Source of the DNA: Bog-159 sp963785255
GTDB taxonomy: Bacteria > Acidobacteriota > Terriglobia > Bryobacterales > Bryobacteraceae
DNA length: 64,000 nucleotides
NCBI GenBank assembly: GCA_963785255.1
Contig: CAWAUR010000013.1
Coordinates: forward strand, 868,001 to 932,000
Reading direction: 5' to 3'
The first letter of the stretch is position 1. Each line of letters begins with the position of its first letter. A model generated the notes under the pieces. That model ran no database searches, was not told the origin of the DNA, and saw only the letters and a program-made list of their open reading frames with translations. Shown here one piece after another: positions 7,049 to 15,537 of the stretch. The position numbers and the translations under genes are program-made.

Positions 7049-9082
7049 ATGCGAGTCCTCTATCTTCTCACCGTCGCGGCGATGGCCGCGTTTGCCCAGA
7101 CATCCGAGACGCCCCTCCAGTCTCTGCCTTATAGTCCGAGCTTCGACGTCACTGACATGGACCGCACCGTCAACCCCTGCCAGGACTTCTATCAGTACAC
7201 CTGCGGCGGCTGGCTGAAGAAGAATCCGATTCCGCCGGATCAATCGAGCTGGAGCGTCTACGCCAAGCTGACGCAGGACAACGAACGATTCCTATGGGGC
7301 ATTCTGCTGGACGCCGCCAAGCCGAACCCGGCGCGCTCGAACGTGGAGCGCGAAATCGGCGACTTCTTCGCGGCATGTATGGATGAAACCGCCGTGAATA
7401 AGGCCGGCGCCGCGCCTTTGACGGAAGAACTGGGGGCCATCGGCAACCTGAAATCCGTGGCCGACTTCCCGGACTTCCTGGCCCGCGAGCACCTGTCGCA
7501 AAACTTCGGCATGCTGTTCAGCTTCTCCTCGAGCCAGGACTACACGGACTCCTCGCGCGAGATTGCCTTTGCCGGCGCCGGCGGCCTGGGATTGCCCGAC
7601 CGGGATTATTACACCAAGACCGACGCGAAGTCCGAGGAGATCCGCAAGAAATATGTGGAGCATGTGGCGCGCATGCTTGAACTGTTGGGCGACACGAACG
7701 CGCACGCTCCCAGGGAAGCACAGGCCATCATGCGGATCGAGACCGCGCTGGCCAAGGCATCGCTCACGCGCGTGCAGCAGCGCGATCCGTATAATCTCTT
7801 CCACAAAATGGACCGCGCGAAGTTGCAGGAGCTGACGCCGGCCTTCGAGTGGCCGCGTTATCTGAAAGCCACCGGCCTGGGCGAGTTGAACGAATTCAAC
7901 GTCACTGAGCCGGCGTTCTACAAGGAAGTGCAGACACTGCTGACCGCGACGCCGATGGACGATTGGAAGGTGTATCTGCGCTGGCACCTGGTGAACTCCC
8001 GCGCCGCGTTTCTGGCGAAGCCTTTCGCCGACGCGAATTTCGAGTTTTACGGCAAATATCTGCGCGGCACGCCGGAACAACGTCCGCGCTGGAAACGGTG
8101 CGTGCAGTATGTGGATAACGATTTGGGCGAGGCGCTCGGCCAGGTGTTCGTGGAGCGCACCTTCAGCGCGGATATGAAGGCGCGCACGCTGAAGATGACC
8201 AGGGAAATCGAAAATGCCATGGAGGACGATATCAAGCAGTTGCCCTGGATGAGCGAAGCCACCAAGCAGCAGGCGCTCGCCAAGCTGCATGGCGTGACGA
8301 ACAAGATCGGCTATCCGGATAAATGGCGCGACTACAGCTCCATCCGTCTCGATCGCGGCGATTTCGCGGGGAACGTCTATCGCGCCGCGGTGTTTGAAGG
8401 CCGCCGCCAGTTGGCCAAGATCGGCAAGCCCGTGGACCGCGGCGAATGGGGCATGACGCCGCCCACGGTGAACGCCTATTACGATCCGCAGATGAACGAC
8501 ATCAATTTTCCGGCAGGCGTATTGCAGCCGCCGCTGTTCGATCCCAAGATGGACGATGCGCCGAATTATGGCGATACCGGCGGCACCATCGGCCACGAAC
8601 TAACCCATGGCTTCGACGATGAAGGGCGCCAGTTCGACGCGCACGGCAACTTGCACGACTGGTGGACCGCGGCGGACGCCAAGGAGTTTCAAAAGCGGGC
8701 CGACTGCGTCGCGAATCAGTATGCGCAATACACCGTGGTGGACGATATCAAGATCAACAGCCGGCTGACGCTGGGCGAAGACGTGGCCGACCTGGGGGGG
8801 GAGATACTGGCTTACATGGCGTGGAAGGACGCCACGCGGGACCAGAAACTGACGCCCATCGACGGATTCACTCCCGAGCAGCGGTTCTTCATCGGATTCG
8901 CGCAGTGGGCCTGCGGCGACGAACGCGCCGCGAGCAAGCGCGTGCATGCCATCACGGATCCGCATTCGCCGCCGGAGTATCGCGTGAACGGCGTGGTGGC
9001 GAACATGCCGGACTTCGCCAACGCGTTTAGCTGCAAGGTAGGCCAGCCGATGGTGCGGAAAGATCCTTGCCGGGTGTGGTGA
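7049..9082 (+). CDS. M13 family zinc metallopeptidase (neprilysin-like)
   Basis: 677 aa, the usual length for bacterial PepO/neprilysin homologues, with a signal peptide (res 1-16). The zinc motif HELTH sits near residue 515 within GGTIGHELTHGFDDEGRQFD, and the third zinc ligand motif GEDVADLGG lies near 575. Substrate-binding NAYYDPQMNDINFPAG and C-terminal RVNGVVANMPDFANAF motifs are also present, and the chain ends with the typical CRVW. It is expected to act outside the cytoplasm on oligopeptides. The last ~47 bp are part of a tandem triplication with the 3' end of rmuC. Confidence 0.93.
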   Translation: MRVLYLLTVAAMAAFAQTSETPLQSLPYSPSFDVTDMDRTVNPCQDFYQYTCGGWLKKNPIPPDQSSWSVYAKLTQDNERFLWGILLDAAKPNPARSNVEREIGDFFAACMDETAVNKAGAAPLTEELGAIGNLKSVADFPDFLAREHLSQNFGMLFSFSSSQDYTDSSREIAFAGAGGLGLPDRDYYTKTDAKSEEIRKKYVEHVARMLELLGDTNAHAPREAQAIMRIETALAKASLTRVQQRDPYNLFHKMDRAKLQELTPAFEWPRYLKATGLGELNEFNVTEPAFYKEVQTLLTATPMDDWKVYLRWHLVNSRAAFLAKPFADANFEFYGKYLRGTPEQRPRWKRCVQYVDNDLGEALGQVFVERTFSADMKARTLKMTREIENAMEDDIKQLPWMSEATKQQALAKLHGVTNKIGYPDKWRDYSSIRLDRGDFAGNVYRAAVFEGRRQLAKIGKPVDRGEWGMTPPTVNAYYDPQMNDINFPAGVLQPPLFDPKMDDAPNYGDTGGTIGHELTHGFDDEGRQFDAHGNLHDWWTAADAKEFQKRADCVANQYAQYTVVDDIKINSRLTLGEDVADLGGEILAYMAWKDATRDQKLTPIDGFTPEQRFFIGFAQWACGDERAASKRVHAITDPHSPPEYRVNGVVANMPDFANAFSCKVGQPMVRKDPCRVW

Positions 9083-9354
9083 GAAAACAAGAAATTGGCC
9101 GCAGATTCACGCAGATTCACACAGATTCACACAGATTCACACAGATAAGACCAGCAGTCGGGCGACCTTCTCTTTTTTATCGGCGTTCATCGGCGTTCAT
9201 CGGCGCCATTCGGTTTTTGGTTTTCTTGGCGCGCCGTTGTTTACTCTGGTGGCTCAAAAGCGAAAGAAATTGGCCGCCGATAAACGCCGATGAACGCCGA
9301 TAAGGCCAGCAAACATCCGCCCTGCTTTCTGTTTTATCTGCGTGTATCTGCGTG

Positions 9355-9483
9355 CTAAGCGCTCTCGGCCATGTCCCCCAGCAGCGGTGGGACCACCAGC
9401 TCGGGCGCGGCAATCGCGCGCGGCCGCGTGTCGATCGGCGCGGGAGCTTCCAAGACCACTCCGAACGCGCTGTTGTCGAGATC
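9355..9483 (-). pseudogene. rmuC 3'-end fragment, copy 1
   Basis: Encodes the RmuC C-terminus (NSAFGVVLEAPAP through LLGDMAESA and stop) without the rest of the gene. Joined directly to a copy of the M13 gene tail. A few substitutions relative to the intact copy at 10223-10351. Confidence 0.85.
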
Positions 9484-9794
9484 CAGGTGGGCCAGCCGAT
9501 GGTGCGGAAAGATCCTTGCCGGGTGTCGTGAGAAAACAAGAAATTGGCCGCAGATGCACGCAGATTCACACAGATTCACACAGATAAGACCAGCAGTCGG
9601 GCGACCTTCTCTTTCTTATCGGCGTTCATCGGCGTTCATCGGCGGCCATTCGGTTTTTGGTTTTCTTGGCGCGCCGTTGTTTACTCTGGTGGCTCAAAAG
9701 CGAAAGAAATTGGCCGCCGATAAACGCCGATGAACGCCGATAAGGCCAGCAAACATCCGCCCTGCTTTCTGTTTTATCCGCGTGTATCTGCGTG

Positions 9795-9923
9795 CTAAGC
9801 GCTCTCGGCCATGTCCCCCAGCAGCGGTGGGACCACCAGCTCGGGCGCGGCAATCGCGCGTGGCCGCGTGTCGATCGGCTCCGGCGCTTCCAAGACCACT
9901 CCGAACGCGCTGTTGTCGAGATC
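9795..9923 (-). pseudogene. rmuC 3'-end fragment, copy 2
   Basis: Second truncated copy of the RmuC C-terminus, again joined to an M13 tail copy at 9925. Differs slightly from copy 1 and from the intact gene. Confidence 0.85.
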
Positions 9924-10222
9924 CAGGTGGGCCAGCCGATGGTGCGGAAAGATCCTTGCCGGGTGTGGTGAGAAAACAAGAAATTGGCCGCAGATGCACG
10001 CAGATTCAAGCAGATAACACCAGCAGTCGGACGACCTTCTCTTTCTTATCGGCGTTCATCGGCGTTCATCGGCGTTCATCGGCGGCCATTCGGTTTTTGG
10101 TTTTCTTGGCGCGCCGTTGTTTACTCTGGTGGCTCAAAAGCGAAAGAAATTGGCCGCCGATAAACGCCGATGAACGCCGATAAGACCAGCTGCTTTCTGT
10201 TTTATCCGCGTGTATCTGCGTG

Positions 10223-11545
10223 CTAAGCGCTCTCGGCCATGTCCCCCAGCAGCGGTGGGACCACCAGCTCGGGCGCGGCAATCGCGCGTGGCCGCGTGTC
10301 GATCGGCGCGGGCGCTTCCAAGACCACCCCGAACGCGCTGTTGTCGAGATCTTCGAATTTGCGGGCCGTCACCAGCACGCGTGCTTCAAGCGTTCCCGAC
10401 GCGCTGTTGTAGGCTTCCACCGCGCGCTCCAGGTTTCTGCCGACCTTCTCCCAATGGCCGCTCATATCCGCTAGCCGCTTGTAGAGTTCGCGGCCCAACC
10501 GGCTGACTTCGGCGGCGTTCTGCGCGATGTTTTCCTGCCGCCAGCCATAGGCCACTGCGCGCAATAAGGCGATCAAGGTGGTGGGCGTGGCCAGGATGAT
10601 ATTCTGCGCGGCGCCCGCGTCGATCAGTTCAGGGTCGCCTTCCAGAGCGGCGCTGAAAAAACTCTCGCCGGGCAGAAAGAGCACCACAAATCCCGGCGCC
10701 GGGTCGAATTGCTCCCAATACTGCTTGCGCGAGAGCTCCACGATGTGCGCACGCACCTGGCGCGCATGATCCTGTATGCAGGCGCGGCGCGCTTCGTCGT
10801 TCGGCGCATCGACGGCCGCCAGATACGCTTCGAGCGGGGTCTTGGCGTCCACCACGATATTTTTGCCGCCGGGCAGCCGTACCAGCAGGTCGGGCCGCAG
10901 GCGGCCTTCCTCGGTGACGGCCACGGGCTGCGAATAAAAATCGCAGTATTCCAACATGCCCGCCATTTCCACAACGCGCTTCAGTTGGATCTCGCCCCAT
11001 CGTCCGCGCACGCTGGGCGCACGCAGCGCGGTTGCCAGCCGTCCCGTCTCGGAGCGGATTTGTGCCTGGGTCTCGAGCAGTGCCCGCACTTGTTCGGACA
11101 ACCCGGCATACGCGCCGGCGCGGGCCGTTTCCATCTCGCGGATCTTGCCGTCGACTTTATCAAGCGATTCGCGCACCGGCCGGACCAGATCGGCAATGGC
11201 CTGCTGGCGCAGATCCAGATCGCCGCGGACGGCATCCTGCGCGCGTTCCAGGGTGGATTTGGCCAGGTCCAAAAAGGCCTTGCTGTTGTTCTGCAGGGCG
11301 TCGGCGGAGAGCGCCTTAAAGGTATCCACGAGCTTCTGCCGCGCATCGTTCAGGGCCGCCTGCAGGTCTTTCTGCTGCTGTTCCTTGCTTTGCAGGCGCT
11401 CGTTCAGCACGGCGCGTTCCGGCTCCCATTCCGCCTTGGCGCGATCGTAAGCGTGGCGCGTTGCCGGCCACAGCCAGGCGAACGCGAGTATGGCTCCGAT
11501 CGCCAATCCGAGAAGAAAACAAAGCGCTATCAGAATGTTTTGCAT
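10223..11545 (-). CDS. rmuC: RmuC family DNA recombination protein
   Basis: 440 aa. An N-terminal membrane anchor (res 4-22) is followed by a long charged coiled-coil (about 40-190), then the RmuC nuclease-like core. Core motifs include GRWGEIQLKRVVEMAGM, RPDLLVRLPGGKNIVVDAKTPL, FVVLFLPGESFFSAAL and ATPTTLIALLRAVAYGWRQE. RmuC homologues limit inversions at short inverted repeats in E. coli, which is notable in a window this rich in such repeats. The 3' end is intact, but two truncated copies lie just downstream. Confidence 0.92.
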   Translation of the reverse strand: MQNILIALCFLLGLAIGAILAFAWLWPATRHAYDRAKAEWEPERAVLNERLQSKEQQQKDLQAALNDARQKLVDTFKALSADALQNNSKAFLDLAKSTLERAQDAVRGDLDLRQQAIADLVRPVRESLDKVDGKIREMETARAGAYAGLSEQVRALLETQAQIRSETGRLATALRAPSVRGRWGEIQLKRVVEMAGMLEYCDFYSQPVAVTEEGRLRPDLLVRLPGGKNIVVDAKTPLEAYLAAVDAPNDEARRACIQDHARQVRAHIVELSRKQYWEQFDPAPGFVVLFLPGESFFSAALEGDPELIDAGAAQNIILATPTTLIALLRAVAYGWRQENIAQNAAEVSRLGRELYKRLADMSGHWEKVGRNLERAVEAYNSASGTLEARVLVTARKFEDLDNSAFGVVLEAPAPIDTRPRAIAAPELVVPPLLGDMAESA

Positions 11546-11652
11546 GCTGAAGGAAATTATCGCATGCCGGGATGTGCCCTGGTTCGCTAACCTTTGTTAG
11601 CCCGCGATCCGAGGCCAGTACCAGATGGACCATCAGTGGCCAGAACCGCCGC

Positions 11653-11958
11653 TTAGTCTTCGTGTTCGTCGTGTGCGGCCGCGGATCCGGAGGCGGTTTT
11701 GGCCAGAGCCGTCATCTCGTCGCGCGTATATTTGCGCGCCTTCGTTTGGCCCTTCGGCTGGCTGTCGTCCGCAGGTTCCACCAGGAAAGCTTGCGCGCCG
11801 CCCAATTCCTCTTCAATATTGAAGCCGGGCACCGCGCGCAAGGCGGGGACTTGCGCAATGCCATGCTCGTTCACCACGCACTCCATCCCGTTGGAGAGCT
11901 GAAATCGGATACGAAGATGCTTTTTAACCGTAACTTTCCGTAGGTCGGACAACTTCAT
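11653..11958 (-). CDS. Small conserved protein of unknown function
   Basis: 101 aa from the ATG at 11958, which overlaps the DksA-like gene by 4 bp (ATGA), so the two are translationally coupled. The longer in-frame extension upstream is only read-through of the dksA-like gene and is rejected. The protein starts MKLSDLRKVTVKKHLRIRF, has a central IAQVPALRAVPGFNIEEEL segment and an acidic, alanine-rich tail ending DEHED. I recognise no named domain. Its fixed pairing with a DksA-type regulator suggests a cytoplasmic regulatory role. Confidence 0.7.
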   Translation of the reverse strand: MKLSDLRKVTVKKHLRIRFQLSNGMECVVNEHGIAQVPALRAVPGFNIEEELGGAQAFLVEPADDSQPKGQTKARKYTRDEMTALAKTASGSAAAHDEHED

Positions 11959-12353
11959 GCGTCCGCTTCCTGGAAAGCCTCTTCGATGCCCGTTTCGGCG
12001 CGCAAGGCGATGCGTTCCTGGCAGGAGACGCAGAATTTCGCCCACGGCACGGCGTCCAGCCGTTTGGCGGAGATAGGCTCGTCGCATTCGTAACAGATGC
12101 CATAAGCGCCCTGTGCGATGCGCCGCAGGGCGTCCTGAACTTCCCGCAAGAGCTTGATATCCAGCGTATTCCGGTTCAGGAAGAGCCATTCTTCGTGGCT
12201 TTGCTGGCTGAGATCGCCCTCGTCGCGCGGATGCTCTTCGCGAGCCAGCACTTGAGCGGCTTTCTGGGCGGACATGCCAGCCTGCAACTCCGCCGCCTTC
12301 TTCTCTAGTATCTTTCTATAAGACTCGTATTTGCTTTTCACGCTGCTTCTCAT
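11955..12353 (-). CDS. DksA/TraR-type C4 zinc-finger protein
   Basis: 132 aa from the ATG at 12353. An N-terminal coiled-coil (KYESYRKILEKKAAELQAG) precedes the globular part. The C-terminal zinc finger CYECDEPISAKRLDAVP then CVSCQ provides four cysteines (C-x2-C and C-x2-C), the TraR/DksA pattern. DksA proteins bind RNA polymerase through the secondary channel and modulate initiation, often with ppGpp. The coiled-coil tip acidic pair is not clearly placed by eye, so a full DksA function is not certain. Confidence 0.85.
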   Translation of the reverse strand: MRSSVKSKYESYRKILEKKAAELQAGMSAQKAAQVLAREEHPRDEGDLSQQSHEEWLFLNRNTLDIKLLREVQDALRRIAQGAYGICYECDEPISAKRLDAVPWAKFCVSCQERIALRAETGIEEAFQEADA

Positions 12354-12452
12354 TCCGGCGGCCGTTATGGCCGAAGAGATTATGACGCTGGAACACATCG
12401 AAAAGTTGCAAGCGGACCCGAAAACCGGGGAATCCGCCACAGATGCACAAGG

Positions 12453-12476
12453 AATCAGCCACAGATGCACACAGAT
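12453..12476. repeat. 24-bp inverted repeat, left copy
   Basis: Starts AATCAGCCACAGATGCACAC and is the exact reverse complement of 13171-13194. Belongs to the CAGATNNACACAGAT repeat family; together the copies bracket the gene at 12612-13118. Confidence 0.85.
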
Positions 12477-12611
12477 GCGCACAGATAAGGCACTGCCATG
12501 CCCCCAACGCCTTAGTGGTTCATGCAACGCCTTCTCCAGCTCCTTCTGGCTCACCGCCGGGCCGAATTTGATGGTATAACGGTCGATCGTGAAAATGATA
12601 AGGGGACAACA

Positions 12612-13118
12612 ATGAATCACAAAGAAAATGGCATTCAGAGAGAGGAACGGCAGCTACTGGCAAAGTGGCCCGAGGTGATAATCAGCATCGTGGGATTCTT
12701 TCTGGCGCTTTTCATTAACTCATGGATCGCCCGGCAGGGTGAGATTGAGACATACCAGGAGATGCTCAAGGCGGTGGAGAAGGAGGCGAACCTAAACAAA
12801 GCAGTCCTAGATGAGAAAGTGATCGAATCCGAAGATGGCAAACTTATTGTCGGCGATCTTTCTACCGGCGTTTTAGCGCAGACGCTCGCGAATCCTTTGT
12901 TTGTCAGTCACGCTGGAGATGCAAACCTGGGCATCCTTGAAAAGTACCTTGCGGATAGTACCAGAGTAGGCTCGTTCCGCCGTGCATTAGAGGAATTGGC
13001 CTTATCTTCGCTGACGAACCAAGATAAGGAAACGTTGACCCGACCCATTAAGGGGAATTGGGCAAACGCCGAGAGGTCGTTAAACTGTGACCTACAGAAA
13101 GTTAAAGAGATTAAGTGA
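12612..13118 (+). CDS. Orphan single-pass membrane protein
   Basis: 168 aa. The ATG at 12612 follows an AAGGGGACA-type ribosome site. One strong transmembrane segment near residues 19-38 (VIISIVGFFLALFINSWIA) is followed by a charged, probably helical cytoplasmic or periplasmic domain (EIETYQEMLKAVEKEANLN onward). No domain recognised. Base composition is visibly more AT-rich than the neighbours, and the gene lies between 24-bp perfect inverted repeats, which together suggest lateral acquisition. Confidence 0.6.
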   Translation: MNHKENGIQREERQLLAKWPEVIISIVGFFLALFINSWIARQGEIETYQEMLKAVEKEANLNKAVLDEKVIESEDGKLIVGDLSTGVLAQTLANPLFVSHAGDANLGILEKYLADSTRVGSFRRALEELALSSLTNQDKETLTRPIKGNWANAERSLNCDLQKVKEIK

Positions 13119-13170
13119 GCCGGGAAGCTACTTCCACGGAACTCCGGGCATTTTCAGTTCATCTGCGTGA

Positions 13171-13194
13171 ATCTGTGTGCATCTGTGGCTGATT
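13171..13194. repeat. 24-bp inverted repeat, right copy
   Basis: Reverse complement of 12453-12476, located just downstream of the orphan membrane gene and upstream (in plus-strand terms) of the CRTAC1 gene end. Confidence 0.85.
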
Positions 13195-13201
13195 TGGCTG
13201 T

Positions 13202-14911
13202 TTAGAACCCGCCCGTGTCGCGAATGCCGCGCCCTTCCACGCATTCGTACGTGCGCCCCGCGCGCAGGTTCTTGAACTCCTCCACCTGCCCGCTGGGCCA
13301 GTGGATTACCGCCCGCTCCACCGTGTCGCGCTTGCCTAATCCGAACGTCACCGGCAACTCGGATTGCGACAAATAACTGGACCCGCTCTTCACCATACGC
13401 GACCCTGTCTCGCCGCTGCTGGTCACCCGCACGACCGCGCCAATCCCGTCGCGGTTCGATTTGGTGCCCACCAAACGGAACCGAACGGCGCGATGGCCGT
13501 TCGTCTGATCGTTGCGGTACAGGTGCACCGGCCCCTGGTTGGTGGTGATTAACACATCCAGATCGCCATCCCGGTCGAAGTCGCCAAAGGCGGCGCCGCG
13601 CCCTACCTTGGGATCGGCGAATCCGCCTCCCAAAGCGGTCGCCACATCGTGAAATCCGCCGCTGCCGGTATTCAAGAACAGGTGCGGAGGCTGCGCGTAG
13701 CCGGTTTCGGGGCGCGATTCGCGGATGCCCGGATCGATGTGCCCGTTCACCACCAGCAGATCCAGCAGACCGTCCAGATCCGCATCGAAAAAGAAGCAGC
13801 CGAAACCGAGACTGCGCCGCGACAGACGCCCCACGTCCGATCGCGCCGCCTGATCCACGTACAGACCGCCGCGCGTGCCGCGATACAGGCCGATCATCTC
13901 GTTATCGAAATTCGTTATCGCCAGGCCGGTGATGCCCGAATTATCGTAATCCGCGGCATCCACCCCCATGCCCGCGCGCGCTTTGCCGTCTTCGCTGAAC
14001 GCTACACCCGCCTTGACAGCGATATCCAAAAAGGTCCCGTCGCGTTGATTGCGATACAGCTTGTTGGGCTGCGTGTCGTTGGCTACCATCAGGTCGATCC
14101 AGCCGTCCTGATCGTAATCCAGCATGGCCACGCCCAACGATTTCGAACTGCTGTCGAAAATCCCGCTCTTGGCCGTCACATCCTCGAACGCGCCGTTCCC
14201 GCGATTGCGAAACAGCCAGCAAGTCTCTCCGCGATAAGCTTCCGGAGTGCAGTAGGATTTGTGTTTCGCATCCATACTGCAAAATACGTCCTGCGCCGGC
14301 GACCATTTCACGTAATTGCACACGAACAGATCCAGCAGCCCGTCGCGATCATAATCGAACCATAGCGCCGAACTGGAGAAACCCTGCCGGCCGCCCAATC
14401 CGCTGCGCAAGGTGACATCCACGAAGCGCCCTTTGCCGGTGTTTTGGAATAGCCGGCTTTGGCCCACGCAGGTGACGTAGATATCCGGAAAACCGTCGTT
14501 ATTAAAATCGCCGACAGCCACGCCCATGCCGTACATCTCGATATCCAGGCCGGCCACATGCGTCACGTCGGTGAACGTGCCGTTGCGATTGTTGCGGTAG
14601 AGCCGCATGGTGCTGCGCTGCTTTTCGTGACCCGGCCAATCCATGCCGTTGATCAGCAGGATGTCCTGCCAGCCGTCGTTGTCGTAGTCCAGAAACGCGC
14701 AGCCGGGGCCCAGAGTTTCCGGCAGATACTTATCGCCGAACGCCCCGCTGTTGTGGCGGAATTGGATGCCGGATTGCGATGTCACGTCGGTGAAATGGAA
14801 GCCGATGTCCGCTCCCTTACGGTCGCGGCTCGGAACGTCGCGGCTCGGCGAGGCCGCCGCAGCGGCGGGAGTTAAAGCCAGCGCGCCCCACAAGAACTCG
14901 CGGCGATTCAC
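13202..14911 (-). CDS. CRTAC1-like secreted protein with FG-GAP repeats and ASPIC/UnbV domain
   Basis: 569 aa from a GTG at 14911 that overlaps the response-regulator stop by 4 bp (GTGA); an ATG at 14944 is possible but lies inside the upstream gene. The leader VNRREFLWGALALTPAAAAA is Tat-like. FG-GAP/VCBS repeats with DYDNDGWQDILLINGMD-type calcium motifs (DxDxDG) recur about eight times and should form a beta-propeller. The C-terminus (about 480-560) is the ASPIC/UnbV domain with SGSSYLSQSELPVTFGLG. Residues near 22-35 are encoded by a dispersed repeat (PSRDRKGAD). Likely extracellular, carbohydrate- or surface-binding; exact role unknown. Confidence 0.88.
   Translation of the reverse strand: MNRREFLWGALALTPAAAAASPSRDVPSRDRKGADIGFHFTDVTSQSGIQFRHNSGAFGDKYLPETLGPGCAFLDYDNDGWQDILLINGMDWPGHEKQRSTMRLYRNNRNGTFTDVTHVAGLDIEMYGMGVAVGDFNNDGFPDIYVTCVGQSRLFQNTGKGRFVDVTLRSGLGGRQGFSSSALWFDYDRDGLLDLFVCNYVKWSPAQDVFCSMDAKHKSYCTPEAYRGETCWLFRNRGNGAFEDVTAKSGIFDSSSKSLGVAMLDYDQDGWIDLMVANDTQPNKLYRNQRDGTFLDIAVKAGVAFSEDGKARAGMGVDAADYDNSGITGLAITNFDNEMIGLYRGTRGGLYVDQAARSDVGRLSRRSLGFGCFFFDADLDGLLDLLVVNGHIDPGIRESRPETGYAQPPHLFLNTGSGGFHDVATALGGGFADPKVGRGAAFGDFDRDGDLDVLITTNQGPVHLYRNDQTNGHRAVRFRLVGTKSNRDGIGAVVRVTSSGETGSRMVKSGSSYLSQSELPVTFGLGKRDTVERAVIHWPSGQVEEFKNLRAGRTYECVEGRGIRDTGGF
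14812..14848. repeat. Dispersed repeat inside the CRTAC1 coding sequence
   Basis: Plus strand reads GCTCCCTTACGGTCGCGGCT then CGGAACGTCGCGGCTCG. In the minus-strand gene it encodes part of SRDVPSRDRKGAD, just after the signal peptide, so the repeat has been taken into a reading frame. Confidence 0.75.
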
Positions 14912-15537
14912 GGCAATTGCACCAGCCCCTTTTTTACCGCCCATACCACCAACTCCGTGGTGCGATGGATGCCCAGCGCCGACATCAGATTCGCGCGATG
15001 CACCGACACCGTGTTCACGCTCAAGTTCAGAATCGCCGCGATTTCCTTGTTCGAATTGCCTTTCGCGATCAGCTCCAGAATCTGTTTTTCGCGTGGCGTC
15101 AGGCGTTCGTAATCGGGATCCGGTTCGCCGCGCGGCGCCAATACACCGGGGCCGATCACCGTCTTACCGGACGCCAGATCCTTGATGGCGCCCGCCAGAT
15201 CCACCTCCAACGCCTCTTTCAGCACGTAGCCGCGCGCGCCTGCGTCCAATGCGTTGCGCACGTAATTTTCCTCGGAATACATGCTCAGAATCAGCACGGC
15301 GGTCTCCGGCGCATTCTTCAGAATCTCGCGCGTGGCTTGTACGCCATCGAGTCCGGGCATGGCCATATCCATCACGATCACGCGTGGATGCAACTCCTGC
15401 GCCAGCTTGATGGCTTCCTGCCCATTGGTGGCTTCGCCCACCACGGATATGTCCGGATCGTCCTCCAGCATGCGCCGGAAGCCCTTGCGCACCAGCCCGT
15501 GATCGTCCACCAGCAATACCGTGATCTTGTCACTCAT
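14908..15537 (-). CDS. NarL/LuxR-family response regulator
   Basis: 209 aa. Receiver domain res 5-120: acidic pocket D11-D12, phospho-acceptor Asp in VIVMDMAMPGLDG, Ser in LILSM, and Lys in YVLKEAL. A LuxR-type HTH follows (about 145-205), with LTPREKQILELIAKGNSNKEIA and LSVNTVSVHRANLMSALG. It is cotranscribed with the sensor kinase upstream (8-bp overlap) and the CRTAC1 gene downstream (4-bp overlap), so it may control that secreted protein. Confidence 0.95.
   Translation of the reverse strand: MSDKITVLLVDDHGLVRKGFRRMLEDDPDISVVGEATNGQEAIKLAQELHPRVIVMDMAMPGLDGVQATREILKNAPETAVLILSMYSEENYVRNALDAGARGYVLKEALEVDLAGAIKDLASGKTVIGPGVLAPRGEPDPDYERLTPREKQILELIAKGNSNKEIAAILNLSVNTVSVHRANLMSALGIHRTTELVVWAVKKGLVQLP

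Larger units (their letters stand above)
9036..10350. repeat. Tandem triplication of the convergent M13/rmuC 3' junction
   Basis: Three tandem units starting at 9036, 9485 and 9925 (periods 449 and 440 bp). Each unit holds the last ~47 bp of the M13 gene, a block of CAGATNNACACAGAT and CGCCGATNAACGCCGAT repeats, and about 128 bp of the rmuC 3' end (stop codons at 9355, 9795 and 10223). The first unit has the intact M13 end and the third runs into intact rmuC, so both genes survive. Both joints read GAGATCCAGGTGGGCCAGCC, meaning the same joint was copied. Confidence 0.92.

Noticed and set aside
9083..10222. Many open frames on both strands between the M13 gene and rmuC.
   Set aside because: They are translations of the triplicated repeat block (TQIHTDSHR-like peptides) and of rmuC tail fragments, not genes.
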